Shown here: piece after piece, positions 22,677 to 33,591 of the stretch | Layout of the letters: every line of letters begins with the position of its first letter | Numbering within the stretch: the stretch's first letter is position 1 | DNA from: Mesostigma viride | Lineage: Eukaryota; Streptophyta; Mesostigmatophyceae; Mesostigmatales; Mesostigmataceae | Length of the DNA: 64,000 nucleotides | Assembly (NCBI GenBank): GCA_009746045.1 | Contig: RPFO01000041.1 | Location: 5,448,920 to 5,512,919 of the forward strand | Direction of reading: 5' to 3' | Notes under the pieces: model-generated | Databases searched by the model: none | What the model was told of the DNA's origin: nothing | Seen by the model: the letters and a program-made list of their open reading frames with translations, nothing else | Translations under genes and position numbers: made by a program

Positions 22677-23410
22677 AGCGTGCAAGGGTGTTTCCAAGAA
22701 TGAGTTTTCTGATAGCTTACAAAATCTGGGGCGATGGCTGCCGGAAAGGGTATCAACGTGTTCATCTTGAGAAGACGATTCTATTGCAACTGAACCCGGT
22801 GTAATTTCATGACCTGAATAAAAAGTTATGAGCATTCTCGTATATTGCATTTCGTCACCGTAAAACCACGCTGCCTGATAGGCCGGTATTTTCATTCCAT
22901 AACGCGTGCAATACTGAAAGAAAGAGGCACGTGTAATGCAAGGCTTGGATAGGTTGAGTGATCCATGAGCTTACATGCAGGCACTGAAAGATGACGCTGG
23001 AATGCATGCTAGCAAATGGTGGCCAGATGCTAACAACACATGATTATTATACACCATGATTATGGGCACCTAGCTGATCTTCTTGCACAATCAACGCAGT
23101 ATAAACTATCAACATCCAATCCTCACGATATATGCACGGCTTGACGACGTATACAGCACCTAAATACTGCACAACTGCAACCTGCTATGGCTGACATGCA
23201 AGCAACATCGAGTAAGATGGCGGTCTTAGAATCTCTGAGCAGAGGTCGGTAGAAATAAGTGGAAAACTGGCGGAGAAACACGATATGTATACTTACGCCT
23301 GCAAGCACTATTGAGCCGGTGGCAGAGGCCATTTCCAGGAAAATACAGCATACCGTAGCAATAGCCACGGTCACGACTTACGCTATTTGCAGGCACCATC
23401 ATGCCCGGAG

Positions 23411-25398
23411 CAGGTGGAGAGCCACGAGCCACGAGGTAGCCATGGCTCACGGCGGCGCTCATAACTTTCACGTTTGAGCACCGAACGTAGTCGTGAATAC
23501 CACAATCGCTTTGTCTTTCTAAGACGCACATGCTGATATAATTTTCCGACGCTGTTGCGCAATATATGGCGAACAAACGCGCCTCGACGAATCGCAGTTT
23601 GGAAGCTGCGATGAGCCAAGCAAATACGCCTGCAGCTTCGGCTGCCGCTTCGCCTCCCGGCCTCGCAGGCAACGGTGACCCTAGCCAAGCGTTAGTGGTT
23701 CACTCCTCCGCGGCCTCGCCATCGGCATCGCCAGACCCTAAACGCAGCCGCTCATCCTTTCCACGCGAACCGCGTTTCAAGTTCCATTCCTTCCATGCCG
23801 ACGAGCGCAACTGGTACGACATTTCCCCGGCAACTGCTCTGCATAGCATTTTCTTCAGGGACTACGCCTGAGTCGCTTCTTGAGCTGTGCCTCCACCTTC
23901 ATGACATCCGCCGCCTCCTGGAATATGACGGCACTAATTTTAAGCACAGCCGCGACCTGCTGCTGACAGGCTTGTACCCCCGGCCCGAGCTTCAGCACAT
24001 GCTTCTCTGTTCCCTGCTGACGAAGTCTGACGGCGAGATCTGGGCCCGGCCCACCATCTCCGCAGCCACATACCCCTCCATCATCACGGAAGCCTTCCAG
24101 CAGCACGTGACCCCCCTTGCCGCAGATGTGGCGGCAATGGGCGGCACGCTGGCTGCTGAGCTCCCTCACATTTCCACCACCGGCCGTCAGCCTCCACCTC
24201 CACCCTCCTCGCCTCCAACTCCACTGCCACCTCCACCTCCACCGCCCACATCAAAGCCCAGCTCCTCGCGATCGACCAGCGTCTCCAGGACACCGCCATC
24301 GCAATCGAATGCCTGCAGAGCACCGCCGGCATCACTGCCCAGTCGGTGAAGGATATCGCTGCCCAGCCGGCCTCTGCTGGCCCAAGCGGCGACGCCCCTC
24401 CCACCCAGACCTGGGCGGACCTGCTCAAGCACCACGCCACCTCCACCACCTCCACCATCGCGGCACAGCTTAAACAACAAGCCCTCGACCTCCGCGAGGA
24501 GGCCGACCGCACCCAGCGCAGCCACAACGTCATAGTCAAGAACTTCGACCAGCCGGCAGGTGAGGACTCGACAACTCTTCTTACGGCATTTAAGCGCGAC
24601 ATTTTTGCCCCCATGTACATTACTGGTGAGCTGCACATGTCGGCTGTTCGCCTCCCCCGCGCGCGGGGTAATAAGGCTGGCCCAGCACCCGTGCTCCTCA
24701 CTTTTTAAGTACATGGCGGACAAGCTGTTGTTTCTTAAAAACCGCAAGAAGCTCTCGGGGACTCACTTCACGCTGGACGACGACCTGACCCTGGCCCAGC
24801 AACAACGGCGACGCGAGCTATGGCCGACCTACTTCCAGATACGGCAAAGCGCAGGGGGGAAACCGGTATACTGGCGGGGGGACGTCATCCACGTCGACCA
24901 CAAGCCCTGGCAGGCACCCCCTGCCACCTCAGCAAACCCAGTCTAGGAAATATAGCAGTAGTGTAGATTAGTAAGGCTTAGCCTACCACGCGGCCCCAGC
25001 CCATGTGCGCCCATAATGGCCGCCATGGATGAGGCCTTCAGAATTTAGCCAAGCCATGCCTATAAGTTAGCCAAGCCATGCCTATAATGGGACCCCGATG
25101 GATGTTGCATTAAGAATTTAGCCATGCTATGCCTATGCAGAGAGATGCTCTCTGTCGAGAAGCCATGCCCTAGCTCTTGTATAGCCATGCTGATCTTCCC
25201 CACCTATGACGGGCTCCCCTTAGGTGGGAGTTGCCCGAGACTCTGGGTGGTGCAGGTGCCCTAGTGCACCTAGAGCAAGTGTTGTTTACATTCCCACCCT
25301 TGCAGGAAGTAGCTTAGAATGTATTATAGGCCATATGCCCCTTCTCAAGGGCTATGTGCTACAGATACTCCCAACGGAGTTATGTTCCTAATTAATTA
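23411..25398 (+). mobile_element. ORF1-only LINE derivative (HAL1-like), full insertion
   Basis: It is flanked by a 13-bp target duplication with one mismatch (ATCATGCCCGGAG at 23398-23410, ATCATGCCCGAAG at 25399-25411). The uninterrupted site is present in the right duplicate (62955-62967). The element ends in an A/T tail, TAATTAATTA, like the LINE copies here. It contains a 5' leader, one ORF1-type gene (23566-24946) and a 450-bp 3' UTR with repeated GCCATGCCTAT. There is no endonuclease or RT, so it must rely on another LINE's machinery, like mammalian HAL1. Confidence 0.85.
23566..24946 (+). pseudogene. ORF1 protein of HAL1-like element (frameshifted)
   Basis: ATG 23566 opens an Ala/Ser/Pro-rich N-terminus with a basic patch (PKRSRSSFPREPRFKF). 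After a shift near 23860 a helical region (LELCLHLHDIRRLLEYDG, HSRDLLLTGLYPRPELQHML) and a Pro-rich linker follow. A third frame carries a coiled-coil-like segment (IKAQLLAIDQRLQDTAIAIE, near 24250), TWADLLKHH and an RRM-like domain (SHNVIVKNFDQPAGED ... FKRDIFAPMYITGELHMSAVRL). The last shift, near 24700, leads to MADKLLFLKNRKKLSGTHF and RRRELWPTYFQIRQ, like the C-terminal domain of L1 ORF1p. About 455 residues in all. It would bind its own RNA. It is not similar enough by eye to LINE A ORF1 to be its simple deletion product. Confidence 0.72.
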
Positions 25399-25922
25399 AT
25401 CATGCCCGAAGCTACCCAATAAAAGTCTGCACAAATCTCGGTTTAGCCGAGAGTCCGGACGTTCGGAATGAATAAACATGAAGTCGAAACACCATGGAAA
25501 TACCAAGCATGGTGCCGCAGCAGACCCGAGTCTTGACATAATAATATGTATGCCGGTTTCCAGGGTTTCCGCATGAAAGTTGGGTGAGAAACTGGAAAAA
25601 ACAACGTTTCCTTTGCCCCAGTACCTCCACAAACTCGTAGAAACCTAATTATCAACCTTTGAACGCACCATCATGGTCGTGCCACCAACAGCCACTGAAA
25701 TTCGCGCGAAAACTGGCCAGATCTACCTGCCGCCATCGCCGTCGTCTTCACCTTCGTCCCGCGAAAATGCCTAATTTCAGTGGTACATATTTGCTTGCAG
25801 CTGTCACAAAAAAAATACAAAAAGTACCAGGATTTTTTCTTGAATTCAATGAGATGTTTCTGACCTGTGTTGAAAGTTTCAGACCAAAAATCGCATGTTT
25901 AATAGGCTTGCCAGTTGTCAGA

Positions 25923-26007
25923 TTACCACGCGATACATCGCGTTCTAACCCTTAGACAACGCGATACATCGCGTTCTCACCCTACAACGCGATGTATCGC
26001 GTGGTAA
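25923..26007. repeat. 85-bp hairpin with 22-bp arms (ACGCGATACATCGCGT motifs)
   Basis: The arms start TTACCACGCGATACATCGCG and end with its complement. A third motif copy lies in the loop (25959-25974). The right duplicate has a shorter 54-bp version (63486-63539). Adjacent are a perfect 28-bp palindrome (26009-26036, centre TTAATTAA) and a further motif at 26047-26062. Confidence 0.9.
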
Positions 26008-26036
26008 CAAAACACGGGTTAATTAACCCGTGTTTT

Positions 26037-26463
26037 TTTAATTAGAACGCGATGTATCACGTTGTAAGTTTTTTTTAGAACGCGTATAGCACCTAAGGAA
26101 TTTTTTTTTTCATGGTCATGTATATACTTTCCTGAAAGCCCATAAATCAAAGGATTTTTTGAGCTACTCAGACCTACAAAATGCTAATTTATTAGAGAGA
26201 TACACTGGTTTGAATACAGGGGGGTCTGACCATTACCGCGATTTCTTGACCCTAGGTCACAAGTCATGTGCTTATTCACAAATGGTTCATGAAAAAAATC
26301 TGGCTTCTTGCACGAGCTATGGGCAACATATGCAGGCTCTGTGAAACAAAACTCAGGCCCATTGGGCCAGTGGAGCTATTTTTCATTAGCATCACAATTA
26401 CAACGCAGTACAACGCATTTGGAAAAATGAGAGCCCTTCATGTGCAACATGACGCAACGACAC
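26037..26463. other. Non-coding stretch
   Basis: A/T-rich sequence with poly-T runs; no gene, RNA or element structure recognised beyond the palindromic motif at 26047. It forms the left flank of LINE copy B. Confidence 0.5.
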
Positions 26464-26563
26464 GCGAGCCCCATTAATTAATTAATAGACACGTGACTGC
26501 GTCACGTGAGCATAAGTCCTCAGTGGGAGGGGAACATGGGATGGAATGGATGGTATAAGCTAT

Positions 26564-27589
26564 CTAGGTCCTAGTTACAGGGGTGTGGGCACCGCGGCCC
26601 GAATCGCTATGAATGCCATACTTGGTCACACGCGGAGCCCCCACAGGCTTGGGGGTGGTCTCCTTCATCACTACTTGCCATCTATCCTTGCGCACCATCT
26701 GCCTCCATATTACAGACAAACCAGGAGGCTGCCCGGGGGTGAGCCCGTCACGTCTAGTGTAGCACATGTCCATGCCGAGTCTATCACGAAAAGTCTACGG
26801 GTGGCGGCCCTGCCGCGCGCGGCCGGGGGCACGCCAGGTGAGGACATATCGCCCAGGCTGGGCGGGCTTGGTGCCAGCTAGTCATATCTGATGTATCTAC
26901 CTGATCTGTGCGGGCCAGGTGCCCGGCTAGGCCCAGGCGCCTGTGCCTAATAATGTGGGAAACATAGGGCAAATCAGCGTACAAATCCTCATTACTAATG
27001 TGCAAACCAAAGGGGATGTTAAGGGCCTTGCGCAGCATCTTGGTGACGGCGCCGTCGAGTCGTTGCTCCAGCTCCTGCATCAGTGTCCAGGTCTCGGCGC
27101 CGTAGGTCAGGATCGTCAGAATGACGACCTTGAAGAGGTCACGCTTGACGATCCGGGGTAGGGCGGGGTTGCTCCACCAGCGGCGGTGGTCATGGAGGTG
27201 CGCCCACGCCATGCCGATCCGTGTCGTCATGTCGTCCTCGCAGTCGGGAAGCCAACTGCGGAGCAGCTTGAAGCGGCCTAAAGGAGGGTAGTTGACCTCG
27301 GCATCGTCTAAGAGGCGGAGTGTGGGTGGGGGCCCTGCCATGCCGAGGGCCAGGGCCTCCGTTTTGGGGCTGATTTCTAGACCAACCGCCCGAGCCTCGA
27401 GCGCCAGGCAGTCCAGCCAAAGTTGGGCAGACTCCGGCTTCTCGATGAGCGTGATGTCGTCGGCATAAATGAGGTCAGCTAGTAAATTCTGCTTGTTAGT
27501 CGGCCCCCCTTCCCCAAGCTCGTTCGTGATCGCTAGGCCAGGGGCACGGCCTGCAATGCTAGCAAAGCGAGCACGTGCCTGGCGCATAA
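26564..27589 (-). pseudogene. LINE copy B ORF2, C-terminal part
   Basis: The frame opens at the junction with MRQARARFASIAG (27587), which in copies A and C directly follows VVDYV, and contains LIYADDITLIEKP (YADD), LDCLALEARAVGLEISP, ILTYGAETWTLMQELEQR and GLAGHLARTDQVD. A shift near 26800 moves the tail to another frame ending at 26564 (VIWRQMVRKDRWQVVMKET). It is the same RT C-terminal region as copy C, with few differences. The upstream part of the protein is at 59536-60691. Confidence 0.85.
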
Positions 27590-27642
27590 GGGTGGTTTTA
27601 CCGGATTAGGATACATTTGCACGGCTTCAAATGTATCCTAAA
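27590..27642 (+). repeat. Left terminal inverted repeat of giant element
   Basis: The terminal 29 bp are followed by a subterminal hairpin: TTAGGATACATTTG, eight bases, CAAATGTATCCTAA. The right end carries the same AGGATACATTT motif twice. Confidence 0.9.
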
Positions 27643-28317
27643 TGCACCATTGGCAAACATGGTTTCTGGACATGGTCGATATCATTCATATGTTTGGCAA
27701 GCATGATATGATCATGCTTGCCAAAGATGTTGTCTCTTTTCATATATTGTAAATATGATCAATAAAATTCCAAACATGACCATGTTGGAGACTTCAAGTG
27801 GAGCATCATGATTACTGTTTTCACTATTACGTAACCCATGGTTCATGTTAACATGGCATAATGAGCAATCCTATTGACCCCATGACTAATGGTGAAGTTA
27901 ATAAAGTTACATCGTGGCACGTCACTATAGCATCAAGTTGCATCATTGTGCATAAAGTAGTTTAGCACTGAGTTGGCATGCCAACACCAGGTACACTAAA
28001 TAAATTAAAACCAGAATTGATAAACAACCCAGTATCCAAATACAGTATCCATATATATGCAGGTCGTACTACAGGTACAGCCACGGCTGCCACGCGGCTT
28101 CTGCAGCGATCACGCTCTTTCTCCTAGACAATTGCTGTACTGGTCCCTACAGGTCGGTCGACTTGGACCATGATGCGTCAAGAACAGTTAATTGACCGAC
28201 TTAAACAAGATGTTTGTCTACATGCAGCTGTCTGCACCTAACTAACGCGAAACCGCGTGCTACCAAATATAGGGGGAAATGCATGAGTAACACATGTCAA
28301 CGCACAACCGGTGGAAA
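27643..28317. other. Non-coding left arm of giant element
   Basis: A/T-rich, with repeated CATGATATGATCATG-like and AACATGACCATG-like short motifs near 27700-27790. No ORF or RNA gene is supportable. Confidence 0.5.
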
Positions 28318-28429
28318 TCACGCGATACCAACCGCGGCAACAGTGGTGTGAACATAGCGGGCACTGACATGCAAAAAAGCACCAGCAGCGGCATCAGTAG
28401 CAAATTGTAGTAGCGGAACAATAGCCACT

Positions 28430-28830
28430 ACATCAATGCAACAACACATCAGCCCAGCAACACAGCAGCAGCATGACCGTAGCACAGCAGCAGCACAACT
28501 GTAGCACATCAACACGGCCGCATAGCAGGAGCACAAGTCAGCACAGCAGCAACTTAGTATGCCGATTCCTGAATTTCCTATCAGTGGACTATAGTCCATT
28601 GATAGGAAATTCACTAATAGGCAGTACTAGCTCAGCAGCACGGCAGCAATGCAGCAGTGCATCAACACAGCAGCACGGCAGCAGCACGACAGCAATACAT
28701 CAGCGGCACGGCAGCAATGCAGCAACACATCAGCACAATAGCACAGCAGCAGCACGGCAGCAATGCAGCAGCAGTAGCATGGCAGCACAGCAGCAGCAGC
28801 AGCACATGAGCAGCTCAATGACAACAACGC
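28430..28830. repeat. Imperfect CAGCA/CACGGCAG tandem array with embedded palindrome
   Basis: Degenerate (AGCACA/CAGCAG) repeats lie immediately downstream of the transposase-like gene stop. Inside, 28571-28612 is a 42-bp near-perfect palindrome (one mismatched pair; starts GAATTTCCTATCA). Long frames here are repeat artefacts. Confidence 0.8.
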
Positions 28831-28840
28831 TGCTTGCGCT

Positions 28841-31800
28841 TCAGCAGTCGTCGTCGTCGTCATCGTCATCGGCAAGGATGAGCGCTCGCTTCCGACGCCG
28901 GGAGGCGCCTGCGTTGTTGTTCTCCGCCACAACGTCGCTGGGTGGAACCATCTCGCGCAATCGAGCCTCGGCCAGGGTGATATCCGGCGCTTGCAACGCA
29001 GGGACGACCACACCGGGGCACCCGCAGATCTGTGCCTCCAGCTCGTGGAGAGGCACGCAAGAAACCGCGTCCTCCTCCCAACGGGCACCCCAGTACATGG
29101 CTACCATGTCGTTTTGCGTGTCGACAACAGCGACACGACCATGGTACCTGCCGTCCCGGCTTTCGGTGCGACCGTCCGCGGATGTCACACGCTCCGACGC
29201 CCAATGACACACGACTTGCCCTACGAGGTTGCGGCTGCCACTCTTGACCTGCAGCGTTACGCCTTCCCAGCATGCCTTCGCCATGCCGACGATGCCCTTC
29301 GAGCATTCAGCATCTTGCCACTTCACGACCGGGTGTTCCGCGTCATAGGGCACCTCCTTCAGCGCCTTTAGGCACTCCTTGGTGAGCTTTTTGTTCGCAC
29401 CCAAGGAGACTCCATGGGGCGGCTGACCTCGCTTGCCCACCACTTGTGTCAAGACGAGGTCTGAGGCGGTGATGATCACCGTGTGCGCCGCAGTGGTTGG
29501 CGGATGGGGCCATTGCGCAATGTCTGTATTCCACGGGTGCCACGTGTCATGCAAATGCTTAGCGCGGTATACAAAGAGCTCAATAGAAGGTTGGCCGCCA
29601 TCCTCCTTCGCAACCACCTCCTTGATGATGCCAACGAGGACTGGAGTCCACGTGAGCTTCGAGTTGCAGAGAATACCAGCTGAAGGGTGCCAGTATAGAA
29701 CAGCGGAGCCTTTCTCAACGCCTTGCATGCGCTTCAAGTAAGCGACCTTGGCTGCCATGGCCCTGTCTTCTGCCGCCCATTCCTGCTGTGTGTGGCCATC
29801 ATGACGAACTCGGTCTACCAGCGGGGTGACGCGCACCGCCTCTGCGTCGACCAACGCCATGAAGTGCTCTTCTTGCGTCGGTGGTGGTTCAGGCGCTGCA
29901 TCGTGCTCACGCAGGGCGGAGATGTCCGCGCGAGATGGCCACGGCAAAGGGCGCCACTCCTCAGGCACCTCCTCAGGGGCATGTGGGACTTGACTTGCGA
30001 AAAAAGGCCTTGTTTGGCTTGATGGTGTCGGGCGGAAAGTACCACTGCCAGATGCCATGGGGCAACTTCTCGACCCTTGTTTTGATCGACTCCAGCTCCT
30101 TCCCCAGAAACTCCATGTTCAATGGTGCGAAGGCTGGGGTGTCCTGCAACATCGGAATGCGGTCTGGATCCACAAGTCGGACGCCAAACAGCGGCCGCCC
30201 CTCCGCATCAAACCTGTATGGCTGTGTCATCGCCTTCCCGCACCGTGGCGCGCCTTCCTGTCGAGTCCCCGCGGGCTGCCACGGCGTCTTTTGGGACTCC
30301 GTGGTCCGGTAGGACAACCAGGTCTCTGTGTTGCCCTGTACCTGGAAGAAGACGGCGTGGTGCACCTTCATTGAGCGACCGCGTTTTTCAGGCACCGGCT
30401 GTGCCGCTCCGCCGCTCCGCCGCCCGCCGGCTGCGCCGCCGGCCCGCCGCGCGCCGGCTGCCCCGCCCCGTAGCCCGTCGACAGCCCCGCCCCGCCGCAT
30501 GCCAGCTGCGCCGGCCCGCCGCCCACGCGCGCCGGCAGCGCCGCTGGCCCCCGCGCGCCGACGGCCCTGCCCCGCCGCCCGTTGACAGCCCCGCCCCGCC
30601 GCATGCCAGCTGCGCCGGCCCGCCGCCCATGCGCGCCGGCAGCGCCGCTGGCCCCCGCGCGCCGACGGCCCTGCCCCGCCGCCCGTCGACTGCCCCGCCC
30701 CGCCGCCCGTCGACAGCCCCGCCCCGCCGCATGCAGGCTGCGCCGCCGCTGCCACCTCGCTGCGCGCTGGCTGCGCCACCTCGCCGCCCGCCGACGGCGC
30801 CGCCCCGCCGCGCACCGGCTGCCCCGCCCCGCCGCCCGTCGACTGCCCCGCCCCGCCGCATGCCAGCTGCGCCGGCCCGCCGCCCACGCGCGCCGGCAGC
30901 GCCGCTGGCCCTGCCCCGCCGCCCGTCGACTGCCCCGCCCCGCCGCCCGTCGACAGCCCTGCCCCGCCGCATGCCAGGTGCGCCGGCCCGCCGCCCGCGC
31001 GCACCGGCAGCGCCGCTGGCCCCCGCGCGCCGACGGCCCTGCCCCGCCGCCCGTCGACAGCCCCGCCCCGCCGCATGCCAGCTGCGCCGGCCCGCCGCCC
31101 ATGCGCGCCGGCAGCGCCGCTGGCCCCCGCGCGCCGACGGCCCTGCCCCGCCGCCTGTCGACTGCCCCGCCCCGCCGCCCGTCGACAGCCCCGCCCCGCC
31201 GCATGCAGGCTGCGCCGCCGCTGCCACCTCGCTGCGCGCTGGCTGCGCCACCTCGCCGCCCGCCGACGGCGCCGCCCCGCCGCGCACCGGCTGCCCCGCC
31301 CCGCCGCCCGTCGACTGCCCCGCCCCGCCGCATGCCAGCTGCGCCGGCCCGCCGCCCACGCGCGCCGGCAGCGCCGCTGCCCCCCGCGCGCTGACGGCCC
31401 TGCCCCGCCGCCCGTCGACTGCCCCGCCCCGCCGCCCGTCGACAGCCCCGACCCCCCGCATGCCAGGTGCGCCGGCCCGCCGCCCGCGCGCGCCGGCAGC
31501 GCCGCTGGCCCCCCGCGCGCCGACGGCCCTGCCCCGCCGCCCGTCGACTGCCCCGCCCCGCCGCCCGTCGACAGCCCCGCCCCGCCGCATGCCAGCTGCG
31601 CCGGCCCGCCGCCCACGCGCGCCGGCAGCGCCGCTGGCCCTGCCCCGCCGCCCGTCGACTGCCCCGCCCCGCCGCCCGTCGACAGCCCTGCCCCGCCGCA
31701 TGCCAGGTGCGCCGGCCCGCCGCCCGCGCGCACCGGCAGCGCCGCTGGCCCCCCGCGCGCCGACGGCCCTGCCCCGCCGCCCGTCGACAGCCCCGCCCCG

Positions 31801-33124
31801 CCGCATGCCAGCTGCGCCGGCCGGCCGCCCATGCGCGCCGGCAGCGCCGCTGGCCCCCCGCGCGCCGACGGCCCTGCCCCGCCGCCCGTCGACTGCCCCG
31901 CCCCGCCGCCCGTCGACAGCCCCGCCCCGCCGCATGCAGGCTGCGCCGCCGCTGCCACCTCGCTGCGCGCTGGCTGCGCCACCTCGCCGCCCGCCGACGG
32001 CGCCGCCCCGCCGCGCACCGGCTGCCCCGCCCCGCCGCCCGTCGACTGCCCCGCCCCGCCGCGTGCCGGCTGCGCCGGCCCGCCGCCCGCGCGCGCCAGC
32101 TGCGCCACTGGCCCGCCGCGCGCCGACGGCCCCGCCCCACCGCCCGCCGACTGCCCCGCCCGCCGCGTGCCGGCTGCGCCGCCCCGCTGCCCGCCGACTG
32201 CCCCGCCCCGCCGCGTGCCGGCTGCGCCGCCGCCGGCAGTCGCCTTTGCAGTAGGTGCGCCAGATGCGGTAGAATGCGTTGTAGCCTAGCACCTTGGCCC
32301 CTTCCCCCGCTTCTGCCACCACGTCTTCAACGTACACGGCGTGCATCTCCTTGATGGACATGACGTCCATGAAGACAACGCCAGCATGAGTCGGGTCATG
32401 GTCTGCCATCTGCTGCACCAACTCGTGCATCCACATTGCTGCGTGTTCGCCAACCTCCGAACGCCCCCGAGCATCACGCTCAGTTGGTGCGTGCTCCAGA
32501 CCAACACCGAAAGTCGCTAGGTCGTTGGGATGCACGGTCAGGAAATACTCCTTCGCCGACACGACCGACGCCACCAGATTGTTCCAAGTCGCCCGGGTAA
32601 CGCCGGCCATCTTCCGGATGGCAGATGCACAACCGGTGACGGTGTACATGCACCCCGCAATCACCACGTCCACGTGTAAAGGGCCGGTAATGATGTACTT
32701 CTTGTAACGGCCACCGTTGGCAGGGGATTCTACCTCGATGTTGCCCACGCCGGCCGACCGGATCACGTCGCAAAGGGAGGCCATGCGCTGCTTGTCCGTT
32801 TCAATGGTTGTACAGGAACTCTCGAAAGGCAGTCCACGACCTAGTATCGGTAAGGAAGGTGCCCACCTTCTCGAGGCAATGCTCCCCACAAGTCGGACCG
32901 CAACTCCTGGCCTTGGCGATGTCCTTGTCAACGGACTGCAATTTGGAGGCGAGAAGCCGGGCGCCATCTTTCTTCCCACTGCGCTTCGCTCGAGATGAAG
33001 ACGTGCCGGGCCCCATTTCCGTGTGAAGCAGGTCGTCGTCAGAGCCGTCAGAATCCACGCCCCAACTAGCTTCAGAACTCGCATCCGAATCCACCAGGTC
33101 TGGCACGTCCCATTCTTCATCCAT
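28841..33124 (-). pseudogene. Transposase-like gene with central part replaced by minisatellite
   Basis: ATG 33124 starts an acidic N-terminus (MDEEWDVPDLVDSDASSEAS), then a Cys cluster (CGPTCGEHCLEKVG) and TRSWTAFREFLY. After a 1-nt shift near 32805 it continues with GCMYTVTGCASAIRKMAGVTRATWNNL, then MHELVQQMADHDPTHAGVVFMD and YNAFYRIWRTYCKGDC. This order (Cys cluster, 'V..aw....Gvs...w..v', 'FyriWr.y...') is one I know from a widespread, poorly named family of DDE transposase-like proteins in algae and invertebrates. The C-terminal part resumes at 30371 (MKVHHAVFFQVQG, TPWQPAGTR, DPDRIPMLQDTPAFAP). Between lies only the minisatellite 30405-32232; the expected catalytic core is absent. One extra T in a run (30000-30005) shifts the frame before a ~360-residue tail ending in poly-Asp. 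Confidence 0.6.
30405..32232. repeat. GC-rich minisatellite array (~1.8 kb)
   Basis: A higher-order array of CCCCGCCGCCCGTCGAC, CCCCGCCGCATGCCAGCTG and GCGCCGGCAGCGCCGCTGG blocks. Lack of stop codons and a period divisible by three keep several frames open on both strands, producing apparent ORFs of up to 933 codons (Pro/Arg/Ala-rich or Gly/Arg/Ala-rich) that are not credible genes. It replaces the centre of the transposase-like gene. Confidence 0.9.
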
Positions 33125-33560
33125 GTTAATAGGAAATCTACTGTATTACACCCGGTGGTGCTTGGACAGAAGCAAGAAACCCCGCCCACCGCTCAAATGT
33201 GGCGCCCAACAAAGCCCCAAACTGATTTCTTCAATAAGTCTACTGTTCTACATCCGGTGGTGGATGGACACAAGCAATAAAGGCCCCGCCCACAACTCAG
33301 ATTTCTTTAGAAAATCTACTGATCTACATTCGATGGCGCCTTCACAGAAGCAGGAAACTCCGCCCACCGGTCAAATGTGACGCCCAACAAAGCCCCAACT
33401 TCAAGAAGACTGTTTTACATCCGGTAGTGCTTGGACAGAAGCAATATGTAAAGCCCGCCCACAAATCGGATTTCTTTACGAAAAACCTGTTTTACATTCG
33501 ATTGGGTCTTGACAGATTCAAGCAGCAATACTCGTTTCTACCTGCGTGCGACTGCTGCGG
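33125..33560. repeat. Imperfect ~90-bp tandem repeats upstream of transposase-like gene
   Basis: About four or five diverged units share TCTACTGTT-TACATCCGGTGGTG, GGACAGAAGCAA, CCCGCCCACC and CAAAGCCCCAA. They lie directly 5' of the minus-strand gene, so they could form its promoter or subterminal region. Confidence 0.7.
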
Positions 33561-33591
33561 CCGAGTGCTGCAACTTGCCTTCACGTCCCAG

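Larger units (their letters stand above)
17628..22888 (-). mobile_element. LINE copy A, near full-length, with ORF1 and ORF2
   Basis: A minus-strand non-LTR retrotransposon: ORF1 (RRM-type RNA-binding protein) at 22676-21263 and ORF2 (APE endonuclease plus RT) at 20881-17640. Copies B, C and D in this window share its 3' half. The last ~100 bp (hairpin and TTAA tail) present in B, C and D are missing here: similarity stops at about 17628, so the 3' end is truncated or rearranged. The 5' boundary is set at 22888 because the duplicated flank begins there. No target duplication found. Confidence 0.8.
22889..26022 (+). repeat. Segmental duplicate, left copy (with insertion)
   Basis: The sequence from TTTTCATTCCATAACG to the run ending ACACGGGTTAA matches 62449-63554 closely on the same strand. 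The left copy is longer because a 1988-bp ORF1-only retroelement (23411-25398) is inserted. No host gene is supportable in the shared part. Confidence 0.9.

Noticed and set aside
30122-33189. Very long ORFs (590-933 codons) on both strands across 30.1-33.2 kb
   Set aside because: They are produced by the GC minisatellite, which is open in several frames at once; composition is only Pro/Arg/Ala or Gly/Arg/Ala/Ser.
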